Source: a virus. Taken from it: a stretch of 57,103 nucleotides of DNA. This document shows, one piece after another, positions 40,516 through 49,487 of this stretch. The stretch covers positions 1 through 57,103 of IMG/VR virus record IMGVR_UViG_3300028666_000023; one strand, written 5' to 3'. The notes under the pieces are model-generated. The model worked only from the letters and a program-made list of their open reading frames with translations, searched no databases and had not been told where the DNA came from. The translations under genes were made by a program, and so were the position numbers. Position 1 is the first letter of the stretch. Each line of letters starts with the position of its first letter.

Positions 40516-41411
40516 GTGCCTGCTGCCTCCTTCATCCACGGTTGCGGAAAGAGATTCGGAGCGAAGTCCATCGCGACCTTCGCCCACGTGCGTGCAAGAC
40601 GCTGGATCTCGAGGTCGGCAGATCCATCCGCGCGCTCGCGCACGAACTTGGCGATCGCCATAGGATTCGTCGACCAGATGAAGCTCGTCTCCGCCTGATG
40701 CGGTAGGAAGCTCGAGGCCGCCTCGTAGATGCGCTTCTTCTCGATGCCCGTCGGCTCGCGGCCGTTGTGCACCTTGTAGTTCTCGACCTCGCTCGCGATT
40801 GCCTCGCGGTACGCCCCATAGGCCAGCTCCATCGACGTCTTGAACTGGTGGCGCATGTACTCTGCGTTGGGCGTGTCGGTGAGCTGGTACCGCGGCGGTT
40901 CGATGAAGAAGCCGTAGTGGTGCGTGAAGCGCGTCGACTCCTGCGAGGGGCTGCCCTCCTCGTCGCGGTCGGCGCCCACGTAGTTCCGAATGAGCTCGTG
41001 GCTCACGCGGCGCGAGACGCCGGCGATGAAGAAGCTCATCTTCGCATGGTACAGGATGCTCGCATGCGGAACCGCGCCGGCCTGCGTGTTCTTGATGTAC
41101 TCGCTGTTGGTCTTCTTCCCCGCCTTGAGGCCGAAGCTGTCGTAGCACTTGCGGCCCGCGAGCTCGACGAGGAGCTCGTTGTCTGTGAGAGCACGCGCTT
41201 GAAGGACCCGCGAGTCGTTGTCGTTCAACGTCGGCTCGGTGAGGTCGTGCGGAAAGAGCGACTGCCAGTTGTCCGCGTTTTCGGGGAGGCACTCGGGTCG
41301 GTGAGAGCCGACCCACTCCATCATGGCTTCGATGCCGATGGGCAGAAGCTTCATCGTTGCGATCGGAACCACCGTAGGCGGACCCGTGAGAATGGTGACT
41401 TGTTTTGCCAT
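40512..41411 (-). CDS. thyX: Flavin-dependent thymidylate synthase ThyX, 299 aa
   Basis: Makes dTMP from dUMP using FAD and methylene-tetrahydrofolate. The family layout is clear: a HASILYHAKMSFFIAGVSRR block (about 116-135), then HELIRNY (138-144) and SPSQESTRF (154-162), where the usual RHRxxS...NExSxRY is present only in part (RNY instead of RHR). The C-terminal FIWSTNPMAIAKFV and LEIQRLA match the substrate-binding end. ATG 41411 is chosen over an in-frame GTG 41429 because an ATAAG motif lies between them. The gene supplies thymidine for replication. Confidence 0.87.
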   Translation of the reverse strand: MAKQVTILTGPPTVVPIATMKLLPIGIEAMMEWVGSHRPECLPENADNWQSLFPHDLTEPTLNDNDSRVLQARALTDNELLVELAGRKCYDSFGLKAGKKTNSEYIKNTQAGAVPHASILYHAKMSFFIAGVSRRVSHELIRNYVGADRDEEGSPSQESTRFTHHYGFFIEPPRYQLTDTPNAEYMRHQFKTSMELAYGAYREAIASEVENYKVHNGREPTGIEKKRIYEAASSFLPHQAETSFIWSTNPMAIAKFVRERADGSADLEIQRLARTWAKVAMDFAPNLFPQPWMKEAAGT

Positions 41412-41427
41412 CGCAGCCCTTATCCCC
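41412..41427 (-). promoter_or_regulatory. ATAAG-type motif (site G) before thyX
   Basis: On the minus strand GATAAGGG (41424-41417) lies 5 bases before the thyX ATG. It resembles sites E and F (followed by CTGCG or CGTGCG). It is the only copy I found on the minus strand, and it serves a metabolic rather than a virion gene. Confidence 0.45.
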
Positions 41428-41442
41428 ACAGGGACATCGAAC

Positions 41443-42186
41443 TTACGAGGTCGCGTACTTCTGGAAGCTCAGCGGACCTTCGGGGTTGACCAAAGGGTAC
41501 AGCGTACTCGATCCCGCGACTTCGAAAAAGTCCGACTCGGCATCGTCGAGAAGAACGTCGCGATCGACGAGCCGGATGCCGTGCGAGTAATCGCAGTACT
41601 CGATGTCATGTGAGCTCGCATTGAGCGACTGAATGGGGCGGCCGTTGGTCTGGTGCCAGCCGTAGATCGCCACCTTCCGCGGCGCGGCCGCGAGGGCGTT
41701 CGTCAGCACGACGTCCTTCTTGTGCCCGGCGACGAGCCCGAGGCGACCGGCTCGCGCGAGCTCCACCTTCTGGTTGTGGTCGACGAACCACTTCGTGGAA
41801 CACATCTCCGATGTGGGAGCCATCGGGAAGGGCGAGAGCATGACGTCGGAGAGCTTCCAGATCGTGTCGGAGAGGAAGCGCGTGATGAGCGTCGCGTTGA
41901 AGAGCGTGGCGACGCGCTGCGCGACCGGCGCGCCCATCGGCACGCGTACGAAGTCGTCATCGGTCCCGATGCACAACACGTCGGGGAGCACGCTGAAGGT
42001 CACGTGGTGCTCGCCCGACGTTGTAGTGATGGACTTCGGCGTCCGCATGAAGCTCGGCACGTTCCCGAGCTGGAACTGCCCGAGGACCGCGTTGTCCCGC
42101 ACCGGGCCCATCGGCACGTTGAGGATGGACGCGGCGAACTGCGAGCCCGTCATGTCTCCGACGCGATCCGGGATGGTGAAGCACAT
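41443..42186 (-). CDS. Candidate lysis enzyme / conserved hypothetical, 247 aa
   Basis: The sequence resembles a conserved phage and bacterial hypothetical family with the blocks GHKKDVVLTNALA, AIYGWHQTNGRPIQ and EYCDYSHGIRLV. The spaced His/Asp residues could coordinate zinc, as in peptidases, but I cannot assign a known fold. It follows a small membrane protein (possible holin) by 15 bases in the same operon, so a cell-wall-degrading role is a reasonable guess, not a demonstrated one. Confidence 0.72.
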   Translation of the reverse strand: MCFTIPDRVGDMTGSQFAASILNVPMGPVRDNAVLGQFQLGNVPSFMRTPKSITTTSGEHHVTFSVLPDVLCIGTDDDFVRVPMGAPVAQRVATLFNATLITRFLSDTIWKLSDVMLSPFPMAPTSEMCSTKWFVDHNQKVELARAGRLGLVAGHKKDVVLTNALAAAPRKVAIYGWHQTNGRPIQSLNASSHDIEYCDYSHGIRLVDRDVLLDDAESDFFEVAGSSTLYPLVNPEGPLSFQKYATS

Positions 42187-42201
42187 GTCGGCCTCAGCGC
42201 G

Positions 42202-42534
42202 TCAGGTGTCCGGCTTCTTCTCTTCGGGCTTCGCGTCGAGCGCGGGCGGAGGAACGCTGGCGGCCTTCACGGCCTTGGACGCGAGAACCGGCTTGCCCGT
42301 CGAGTTCGCCGTCGAGCCCGTGATGAGCTGGCGCGCGCCTTCGAGGAGCTTCGGGATGTCGAGGCCGAGCGAGCCGACGAGCTTCAAGAGCGCGGCGATG
42401 CGCGGATTCATCGCAGCGTATTGCTCGGGGGTGCGCGGCTTGAAGAGCCACGTGATCAAGCCGGTGATGGCCGGCCAGATGACGAGCTGGAAGAGGACGG
42501 GGTGCAGCGAGATCCAGGTGGACACGAACGACAT
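42202..42534 (-). CDS. Small membrane protein, holin-like, 110 aa
   Basis: One N-terminal hydrophobic segment (PVLFQLVIWPAITGLITWLF, residues 12-31), then a basic, helical stretch (KPRTPEQYAAMNPRIAALLK), a second weak hydrophobic helix (about 46-65), and a Pro/Lys-rich tail. This is a typical outline of small phage membrane proteins next to lysis enzymes. It could act as a holin or as a membrane anchor. Confidence 0.68.
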   Translation of the reverse strand: MSFVSTWISLHPVLFQLVIWPAITGLITWLFKPRTPEQYAAMNPRIAALLKLVGSLGLDIPKLLEGARQLITGSTANSTGKPVLASKAVKAASVPPPALDAKPEEKKPDT

Positions 42535-42570
42535 GCCACAATGATACCGCCGCGATCGCCGGAACTACAA

Positions 42571-44406
42571 CTAGTTGAGGGCGAAGAACGTCAGGTAGCC
42601 CGCAGCGCCTTTGCTGCCCGCGCCGCCGGTGCCTTGGCCCGTGGCCCCAGAGCCGCCGCCGCCGCCGCCCGCACCACCCGCGCCGGAGTTCGCGACGGGG
42701 ACGGTGACACCAGGGCTGCCGTTGCTGCCGACGCCACCGCTGGAGCCGTTGCCGCCCGCGCCTCCGGTCGCGCCGAAGGCGCTGTCGAAGTAGCCACCGC
42801 CACCACCGCCACCACCGCCGCCGCCTTCGTGCGCGCCACCGAGCGAACCGGACGCGCCGCCGACACCGCCGGCCCAGGACGTCGGACCACCCTTGCCCTC
42901 GTTCGGCCACGTGTTCGCGAAGACCTTGTTCATGCCGACGCCGCCGTCTCCCGACTTCACGAGCCAGGGGACGCCGACCCACGCGCCGCCGCCGTTGACG
43001 AGCGCGGCCGGGATGCCCGGAACGCGGCCCTCGCCTGCGTAGGTGCCGCCCGGCGCGGTCGCAGCAGCGACGCTCGTCACGTCGACTCCGGCGCTGCCCG
43101 GGCCGCCTCCGTTAGCGTTGTATGGCGTCGCCGCGGTGCCGTTGTCGAAGAAGCTGGAGGGGTTGCCGGGGTTGCCGTTGCTGTTCGCGCCGCCGCCGGT
43201 GCCGCCGTCGCCAGCGGTGAGGGTGTACGTGTGCCCCGGGGTGACCGGGACGATCTGGCAGAGGAACTGCCCCGAGCCGCCACCGCCACCGCCGCACGTC
43301 TCGGAGGAGCCCGTCGTCGCTGTGCCACCGCCGCCTCCACCGCCTCCACCGCCCCAACCCGTGACGAGGACCGTGTGTACGTTGGCGGGGCAGACCCACG
43401 TGGTGCCCGCGGTCGACGTAATCGTCTTTCCGTATGTCGTGACGTCGTCGGCGTACCAGCGTCCGGAACCAGTCGTCGGCGTCACGATCGCCGGCTGGTC
43501 CTCGGTGTCCGTCGCGGCCGCGTGGAAGACGTAGCGACCGTAGTACTTCACGATCTGCGAGGTGCCATCCGCGAAGCCCGTCGTGTTGATCGCCTTCAGC
43601 GCGGCGAGGGTCGCGAGCGGGAACGTGAGCCCGTAGATCGTGTTGTCCCACGTCGCGTTGTACGCCTCGCTGTTGCCGTGGAGGTTGGCGAGGAGCGTAC
43701 GGAGCTCGAGGATGCCTTGGTTCAACGTGTAGATGTCGCTGTCCCAGGCCGCGTTCCACGCCTCGCCGTTGCCGTGCAGCAGGCGGAACAACTCCTCGGT
43801 GACCGCATCGACCTGCACCGCCGAGCGCACGCGCATGGAGACGAACGCGTCCGACGGGAGGTTCGCGAGATTGCTCCGCGTGCCGTACCAGACGCGGTAC
43901 GTCTGGCTCGAGGGAATCGCGACGGTGAGCGCGATCGTGACGTTGCCGGCGGAGAAGCCGCTGCCGAGTGAGCCGCCTGAGGAGATGCTTGCAGCAGCGA
44001 CTTTCGTCCCGGTGACCTCGATGTCGTTGTCGTTTCCGTCGGTGATGTGGAAGAGGTCTTGGAGCTCGTCGGAGATGTTGCCGAGGAAGATGCCGGGGCC
44101 GATGATCGTGATGGACGCGACAGGGCCGCCCGGCGTCACGTTGTTCGTGCGTGTCGGGACCGCGAGATCTTGGTGCAGCAGATCGTCGATGAAGTCCGTG
44201 TTCTGCGAGAGCGCCTTGTTCGCGCGGTTGAAATCCGAGCTCGTCGCGTCCTCGCCGAAGGCGACGAAGTACGTCCCTGCGTTGGGGCCGCCCGACTTGG
44301 CGCCGTCGGCGTTTGCAGGCGTGCCGCTGATGGCGTTGTTGATGTAGTCGTAGCCGCCGGGGAGGCCGCCGAAGTAGCTGGGAACGCCGAGACGATGGAA
44401 GGGCAT
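42571..44406 (-). CDS. Polyglycine tail-fibre / adhesin-like protein, 611 aa
   Basis: Probably a host-binding virion protein. The N-terminal half is beta-rich and contains a short duplicated segment (NLHGNSEAYNATWDNTIYGL, and its twin HGNGEAWNAAWDSDIYTL near 212-229). The C-terminal 260 residues are extremely Gly-rich, with many GGGGGG runs separated by short hydrophobic turns, as in the polyglycine-rich tip of T4-type gp38 adhesins. The start follows a TGAGGA ribosome site. The last residues (YLTFFALN) may cap the domain. Confidence 0.78.
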   Translation of the reverse strand: MPFHRLGVPSYFGGLPGGYDYINNAISGTPANADGAKSGGPNAGTYFVAFGEDATSSDFNRANKALSQNTDFIDDLLHQDLAVPTRTNNVTPGGPVASITIIGPGIFLGNISDELQDLFHITDGNDNDIEVTGTKVAAASISSGGSLGSGFSAGNVTIALTVAIPSSQTYRVWYGTRSNLANLPSDAFVSMRVRSAVQVDAVTEELFRLLHGNGEAWNAAWDSDIYTLNQGILELRTLLANLHGNSEAYNATWDNTIYGLTFPLATLAALKAINTTGFADGTSQIVKYYGRYVFHAAATDTEDQPAIVTPTTGSGRWYADDVTTYGKTITSTAGTTWVCPANVHTVLVTGWGGGGGGGGGGTATTGSSETCGGGGGGSGQFLCQIVPVTPGHTYTLTAGDGGTGGGANSNGNPGNPSSFFDNGTAATPYNANGGGPGSAGVDVTSVAAATAPGGTYAGEGRVPGIPAALVNGGGAWVGVPWLVKSGDGGVGMNKVFANTWPNEGKGGPTSWAGGVGGASGSLGGAHEGGGGGGGGGGGYFDSAFGATGGAGGNGSSGGVGSNGSPGVTVPVANSGAGGAGGGGGGSGATGQGTGGAGSKGAAGYLTFFALN

Positions 44407-44413
44407 GTTGTCC

Positions 44414-45067
44414 TCAGAACTGAACCGTCCAGTCCACCTGGAGCTGGAAGGCGTTGGTCTTGGAGATCGTGTCGAACGTGTCGTACGCGACGCCGGTGTT
44501 GTTGTACGTCCCGGGCGCGGCCGCTGCGGTGAAGAGCATGATCTCGCTCATCGGCACCGTGAGGAACGGGCTGTAGCTGATGTCCGTCGTCGAGAAGAGA
44601 CGGCTGAAGGTGACGCTAGTCGCGACGGGGTGCGTCGCCGGCGCCACAATCTGTCCGATCCAAACGTCGCCGCCGGAGCCCGGATACGCCGTCGAACCAC
44701 CGGAGATGCGCACAGGGCGTTCGAGGGCCGTGACCGTCGGGTCGGTGTCGGTCTGCGCGTTCGAGCCCGGATATGCCGTGACGAGGGGGGCGCTGTTCGC
44801 CGTCGAGAGCGCGAGCTGGCGCGTGCCACCGATGCCGACGCCCATGTACTTGATACGATCGTTGCGCTCGGGGGTGTCCGGACCAAACGACGTGTACGCG
44901 AGAAGGCTCGCGAGGTACTCGCGGCCGAGGTTCAACCAGATGTTGTGCCCCTCGACGTGCCTCTTCAACTTGCCGCGCTCGTACACGCGGAGGTGAAGGT
45001 TGTTCTTGACCTCGATGAGCTCGTTCCTCCGCACTCCGGAGAAGATGTTCGAACGACCCTTCATCAT
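44414..45067 (-). CDS. Putative tail/baseplate protein, 217 aa
   Basis: Not recognised. The N-terminus is basic, followed by a beta-rich body with Gly/Thr/Ser turns (YMGVGIGGTRQLALSTANSA), typical of tail and fibre proteins. The ribosome site is TGGAGCG. It lies between the pyrophosphatase-like gene and the polyglycine adhesin in the tail block. Confidence 0.72.
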   Translation of the reverse strand: MMKGRSNIFSGVRRNELIEVKNNLHLRVYERGKLKRHVEGHNIWLNLGREYLASLLAYTSFGPDTPERNDRIKYMGVGIGGTRQLALSTANSAPLVTAYPGSNAQTDTDPTVTALERPVRISGGSTAYPGSGGDVWIGQIVAPATHPVATSVTFSRLFSTTDISYSPFLTVPMSEIMLFTAAAAPGTYNNTGVAYDTFDTISKTNAFQLQVDWTVQF

Positions 45068-45549
45068 GCGCTCCAGTCCGAGGCTATATTACTCAGCTCC
45101 TCCGAGAAAGACAGCCAAGTAATGTGGGAGATCTTGTGCAGCTGCTTCCCGCTGTCGGCGAGCGCTTTGAGCCGCTCGATGGGGACTTTCGAGATGGGGC
45201 CGAGGAACTTCGGGTCGTCGTAGTGCTTCAAGTACGCCTTGCGCGCGAGGTCCTCGGACTTGAAGCCGACCATGACCTTGTCCTCGTCGTACGTCTTGCC
45301 GTCTTCCTTGTTCTGGTGGACGACGAACGCGTGCGGCGCGTCTTTGGACGGACCGACGTACACATCAACTTCTTCTCCGTCGTGGCCCTTCGTCCCCTTC
45401 AAATAGCCGTACGGGTGCTTCATCACCGTGCGCCACGGCTTGCCGTCTTTGCCGACGCCCGAACGCACCGAGCCCTTGCGGTTCTCGATGGCGATCTCGA
45501 GACCCTGGTGGGTCGTCTCACCTTGAAGTTTGTGTTCGGGGTCCGGCAT
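45064..45549 (-). CDS. Inorganic-pyrophosphatase-like phage protein, 161 aa
   Basis: Resembles the small InPase-like domain often fused in phage polyvalent proteins or found in MuF-type virion proteins. The marks are LEIAIENRKGSVRSGVGKDG, MKHPYGYLKGTKGHDGEEVD with the following VYVGP, and DEDKVMVGF. Here it stands alone. ATG 45549 overlaps the stop of the large tail gene as TGATG; the upstream frame is a shadow. Its function in the virion is not known. Confidence 0.72.
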   Translation of the reverse strand: MPDPEHKLQGETTHQGLEIAIENRKGSVRSGVGKDGKPWRTVMKHPYGYLKGTKGHDGEEVDVYVGPSKDAPHAFVVHQNKEDGKTYDEDKVMVGFKSEDLARKAYLKHYDDPKFLGPISKVPIERLKALADSGKQLHKISHITWLSFSEELSNIASDWSA

Positions 45550-48500
45550 CACAAGACTCGCGGGCTGCAGTACGTTCCAGCAGAGAGGGCGGTATCGACC
45601 GCCCACGCGACCGACATCCCCACGTCGACCTCTATCGTAGACCAATCGACGGAGACCGAGGAGCCGCCTGCGGTGCTGCGGATGAACGCGGTGATGACGT
45701 CGCCGTTGAGAACCGCGATGGAGATGGGGAACGACGCGACGATGCCGCCTGCCGTGAGCGTGAAGGGAATAGTAGCGACCGTGCTTCCGTTCTTCTGAAG
45801 AATGAGATCGTAGGTCGCGGGGCTGCCGATGGTCACGGCGTTGATGTTGAGCTCCGCTGTATCGAGCGTTCCGCCTGCGGTCATCGTGACCGGGCCGCTG
45901 ACCTGCATTCCCGGCGTGCTCGTGGGAACGGTGAACCAGTTCGCGTCCGCGAACGTCGCCGCGTCATCGGTGAAGACCGGCAGGTCGACCTGAAAGACAC
46001 TGTCCACCGTTGGCACCGTGGGCGCGCCGAACGTCGTACAAATCAACCCCGTGATGATGTCGCCGGGGCACAAGTACTTCTTGTCGACGCCCCACACCGT
46101 GGGAAGAGTCGGCGTCGGGAACGTCGGCGTCGTGAGCGGCGCGGTATCGACGTGACTCATCCAGCCGCCGCCGGCAGGGTTCGGCTGGTCGACCATCGTC
46201 GCCTCGCCGAACGTGTTGATGAAACACGCGCCGGCGTAGAGACTGAGGACGCCGCCGTACAGCACCTCGTCGGAGACCGCGACCTCCGTGTCGCCGATGG
46301 CCTCGCGCACGACGAAGAGCGGGTACGTGTACGTCGGCTTGATGAGCTTTACGAACGACTGCACGAAGAGCAGCGCCGAGAGGTTGAAGGCGCTCGAGTC
46401 GACGCGGACGAGGAACTTGAAGAACTTCTCGACCTCGAAGAAGCTGCCCTGATTCAGGTAGCCGCCGAACCACTCCGGGCTGTTCACGTAGTCGAGGACC
46501 TCGACGCCGGTGACGAGCGGTTGGAACTGCGCGACGGAATCACCAACGGCGAAGGGCTGGCCCGTCGCTGGGTTCGTCGCCATGGAGAGCGTGACGGGAT
46601 ACGAGTACTCGCGGACGATGGTCGTGTCGGCGGTGTCCTGTACGAGGATGCGGCCGGTGGTCACGGAGAAGTCGTTGCGAATCTCGACGATGACGCCGGC
46701 GACTTCTGCGAAGGGCAGGCCGAGGAGAATCTGCGTGCCCGCACGGAGATTGAAGACCGTCGGGCCGTTGAAGTACGCGTACCAAAGGCCCTGCACCGCG
46801 CTGAGGTAGTCGACGTTGCTCGGCAGCTGCGCGAGGTCGTCGAGGGTGAAGTTCGCAGGGATGCCGAAGTTCGCTTCGATCGTGGGGCGGTTGTCGAGGT
46901 ACGTGTACTCGGCCCACATCTGCGCGGGCGGTGACGTGTCTTGCCAGACATCGAGCGCGTCGGGGTCGTCGAGCGGCGTCTTCGCGATGAAGCGAATGCA
47001 CGGCAGCCCTCGGAACGTCTCGAGGAAGTAGTCCACGTTTCGGCGGAGGACCGCGGTGTCGTCAGCTGCGACGATGAGCTCTTGCAGCAGCGGCACGTCC
47101 ACGACGAGAGGGTCGACGGGGATGTACTTGTGCCGGAGCACGCCCTTCAGGAAGACGGAGTACAGCGACGGGTTGTTGAGGTAGAAGCCGAGCGCGCTCG
47201 CGTCGACCGGGAGAGAAGACGCAAGGATGGCTGAGGACCCGAGGACCGGGCAGACGATCTCTAGCGTCTGGTGCGTGACGAGCTGGGTGACCTCGTACTC
47301 GGCCTCGTCGCCAATCTCGGTCATGCCGAGGTAGAAGTTCAGGTCTTGCGAGGTTGTAGTCCCCGAGATGCTCCACGTCGTGTCCGTCACCGTCGGGAGC
47401 ACGTCGAGAAGCGTCACGCGCATGAAGAGGAACGGGTCGTTTGGATCGTCGACCACGCGCGCGATGCGATACGCGATGCCGTCGATGCAGAGGAAGTCGT
47501 TCGGCTGGATGTCGAGGAACTGGAGGCTGCGATCGCAGCGGTACGTCTGCACGCCGATGGCCGCGCCCACGGTGCCTGTCGGGGCCGCGTTCGTAGCATT
47601 GGCCGTGTAGATCGACAGCGTCGAAGTCGAAAGAACGGTGACGGGATACGGCGCATCGATGCGCACGCGGAACGCCGTGCCCGCGCGGTTCGAGATGAGG
47701 TTCACCTTCAGCTGCGTGTCGAACTGGCTCAGCGCAGCTTGGATGGCCGCGGCAATCGCAGCCGGCGTGAACGGGTTCGGGCCCGTGAAGGTGATGATCG
47801 TCGGGACGGACTGCGACGCGAGCTGAAGGTCGAGATGACTGCCGGAGACGCCCGAGATGCCACCCACGGCGACGTCGCTCGACTCGATGCCGGCGAAGAC
47901 CGCGCGCGTGGACGTGAGCTCGCTGAAGCTCGTGTCCTCCTGCATGAGGAGGTCGTAGTGCAGCCACTTCCGCTGGAAGGTGCGCTGGATATCGCGGAGG
48001 CTCTTCGCGTAGTCCGTCTGCCAGAGGTTCAGGAGCTCGGCGGCGGCGACCTGCGCGAGGCCCTGCCAGAAGCACGTGATGCGGTCCTTGTCCTCGACGA
48101 GCGACCAGAAGTCCGAGATGTAGTTCCAGAGGAATGACACGTCGGTCGTGCAGCCCTTGGCGACACCCGACTCCTGCACGTTTGCGATGACGCTGACCGT
48201 CTCGCTGAAGAGGGCGCCGTCAAAGACGGTGAGATCGAATTTGTAGATGCCGGGGACGTCCGGGTAGAACGTAGGCTTCTTGTCCGTCGGCGTGTTGAGC
48301 CCGCGCTGGCGGATGTACTTGAAGGCCGTGTTCGACGAGAAGCTGTCGGGGATCGTGTACGACGTCACGCGAACGTAGAAGCCGTCGCCATCCGTGCCCG
48401 TCGAGTCGACGTCGTAGGGGACGCCCTGCACAACGAGTACTTCTCCCGCGACGAGCGGGTCGATGTCATTCAGCTCCGAGAGCGCCACCGAGTAGAAGCG

Positions 48501-49487
48501 ATCGGTGAAACCGGTCGGCATCATGAGCGGGAGGGTGTGGCCGTCGGCGCCGTCGAAGACGTACTGGTCCCCGGGAGGCGCGTCGATGAGGCGCCACTTG
48601 TAGAGGAGCGGCGCGTTCTGCGGGTCGAAGCTGCGAGAGGCGTCGAGCTGCAGAATCGAACAGAGCTGGATGGCTTGGTCCGGGCCAGCGTCCGCGTGCG
48701 GCTGCACTGTCGGGATGATGAGGCCGGTGCCGAGGCAGATGTTGTTGATGCCGACCGACGACATCTCGCCGGCGGTGCCGCGCACCGCAACTTGCGACTG
48801 GCTCGGGGGAACAGTAGCCGCCGAGGCAGAGGGAATCGCGGGCAGCACGTAGCGGAGCTGGTGGCCGATGGAGAGGAGCTCGTCCGACTTGGTGACGTAG
48901 ATGTACACCGCGCCGGTCGAGAAGCTCATCGCGATGCGGATGGTCCAGTACTCGTTCTCGCTGACGAGGACCTGGCTGCCCGCGAGCTGCTGTAGCGGTG
49001 TGTCGAGCGCGAGGTCGCTGCTCCCGTTGATGTGGACGCAGCCGGTGTACGCGAGGCCGATCTTCGAGAAGAACAATCCCGCGCAGCCGCCCGCGGCCGC
49101 ACTCGTCCCGAAGAAGATGTGCTTGTTGATGATGTTGGAGAAGTCGTTCGGCAGGCTCTGGAAGCGGACGGAGAACTCGAACGTCCAGTTCTCCGGGACG
49201 GCCTCGTCGATGATCATCGCCGCTTCGGTCGGGTCGTACGTCCCGCCACCGGATGCGATGATCTGGTCCATCGTCGTGATGTCGATGGGGAACTGTCCGC
49301 CGCTACCGATGGTCGAGACCTCGGGGTGCGTGAGGATCGTGGAGATGGGGCCACACGGACCGCAGCAGTAGATGTCGAACGGCGGAACGTTCGGGATCGG
49401 TCCTCCCGTAACAGGCGCGAGCGAGCCACCCCACGGGGTCTTGCCCCAGGGGCCAGTGCCCCATCCCGGGATGACGCAGTTACTCAT
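45549..49487 (-). CDS. Very large tail/baseplate protein with PKD-like domain, 1312 aa
   Basis: The largest tail gene in the window. ATG 49487 (MSNCVIPGWG) overlaps the stop of the lipoprotein gene; the upstream extension is a shadow. The N-terminus is Gly/Trp/Cys-rich; residues about 70-240 look like a LamG/concanavalin-type beta-sandwich (WTFEFSVRFQ, WTIRIAMSFS). About 265-345 is a PKD/Ig-like domain (ADAGPDQAIQL, LDASRSFDP). The rest is a long beta-rich body with a helical, Trp-rich start (FLWNYISDFWSLVEDKDRI). A baseplate or tail-tip role with sugar or surface binding is likely. Confidence 0.78.
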   Translation of the reverse strand: MSNCVIPGWGTGPWGKTPWGGSLAPVTGGPIPNVPPFDIYCCGPCGPISTILTHPEVSTIGSGGQFPIDITTMDQIIASGGGTYDPTEAAMIIDEAVPENWTFEFSVRFQSLPNDFSNIINKHIFFGTSAAAGGCAGLFFSKIGLAYTGCVHINGSSDLALDTPLQQLAGSQVLVSENEYWTIRIAMSFSTGAVYIYVTKSDELLSIGHQLRYVLPAIPSASAATVPPSQSQVAVRGTAGEMSSVGINNICLGTGLIIPTVQPHADAGPDQAIQLCSILQLDASRSFDPQNAPLLYKWRLIDAPPGDQYVFDGADGHTLPLMMPTGFTDRFYSVALSELNDIDPLVAGEVLVVQGVPYDVDSTGTDGDGFYVRVTSYTIPDSFSSNTAFKYIRQRGLNTPTDKKPTFYPDVPGIYKFDLTVFDGALFSETVSVIANVQESGVAKGCTTDVSFLWNYISDFWSLVEDKDRITCFWQGLAQVAAAELLNLWQTDYAKSLRDIQRTFQRKWLHYDLLMQEDTSFSELTSTRAVFAGIESSDVAVGGISGVSGSHLDLQLASQSVPTIITFTGPNPFTPAAIAAAIQAALSQFDTQLKVNLISNRAGTAFRVRIDAPYPVTVLSTSTLSIYTANATNAAPTGTVGAAIGVQTYRCDRSLQFLDIQPNDFLCIDGIAYRIARVVDDPNDPFLFMRVTLLDVLPTVTDTTWSISGTTTSQDLNFYLGMTEIGDEAEYEVTQLVTHQTLEIVCPVLGSSAILASSLPVDASALGFYLNNPSLYSVFLKGVLRHKYIPVDPLVVDVPLLQELIVAADDTAVLRRNVDYFLETFRGLPCIRFIAKTPLDDPDALDVWQDTSPPAQMWAEYTYLDNRPTIEANFGIPANFTLDDLAQLPSNVDYLSAVQGLWYAYFNGPTVFNLRAGTQILLGLPFAEVAGVIVEIRNDFSVTTGRILVQDTADTTIVREYSYPVTLSMATNPATGQPFAVGDSVAQFQPLVTGVEVLDYVNSPEWFGGYLNQGSFFEVEKFFKFLVRVDSSAFNLSALLFVQSFVKLIKPTYTYPLFVVREAIGDTEVAVSDEVLYGGVLSLYAGACFINTFGEATMVDQPNPAGGGWMSHVDTAPLTTPTFPTPTLPTVWGVDKKYLCPGDIITGLICTTFGAPTVPTVDSVFQVDLPVFTDDAATFADANWFTVPTSTPGMQVSGPVTMTAGGTLDTAELNINAVTIGSPATYDLILQKNGSTVATIPFTLTAGGIVASFPISIAVLNGDVITAFIRSTAGGSSVSVDWSTIEVDVGMSVAWAVDTALSAGTYCSPRVL

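Noticed and set aside
41653-43971. A 772-codon plus-strand frame opposite the adhesin and lysis genes
   Set aside because: Its Arg/Ala-rich low complexity is the complement of the Gly-rich adhesin codons.
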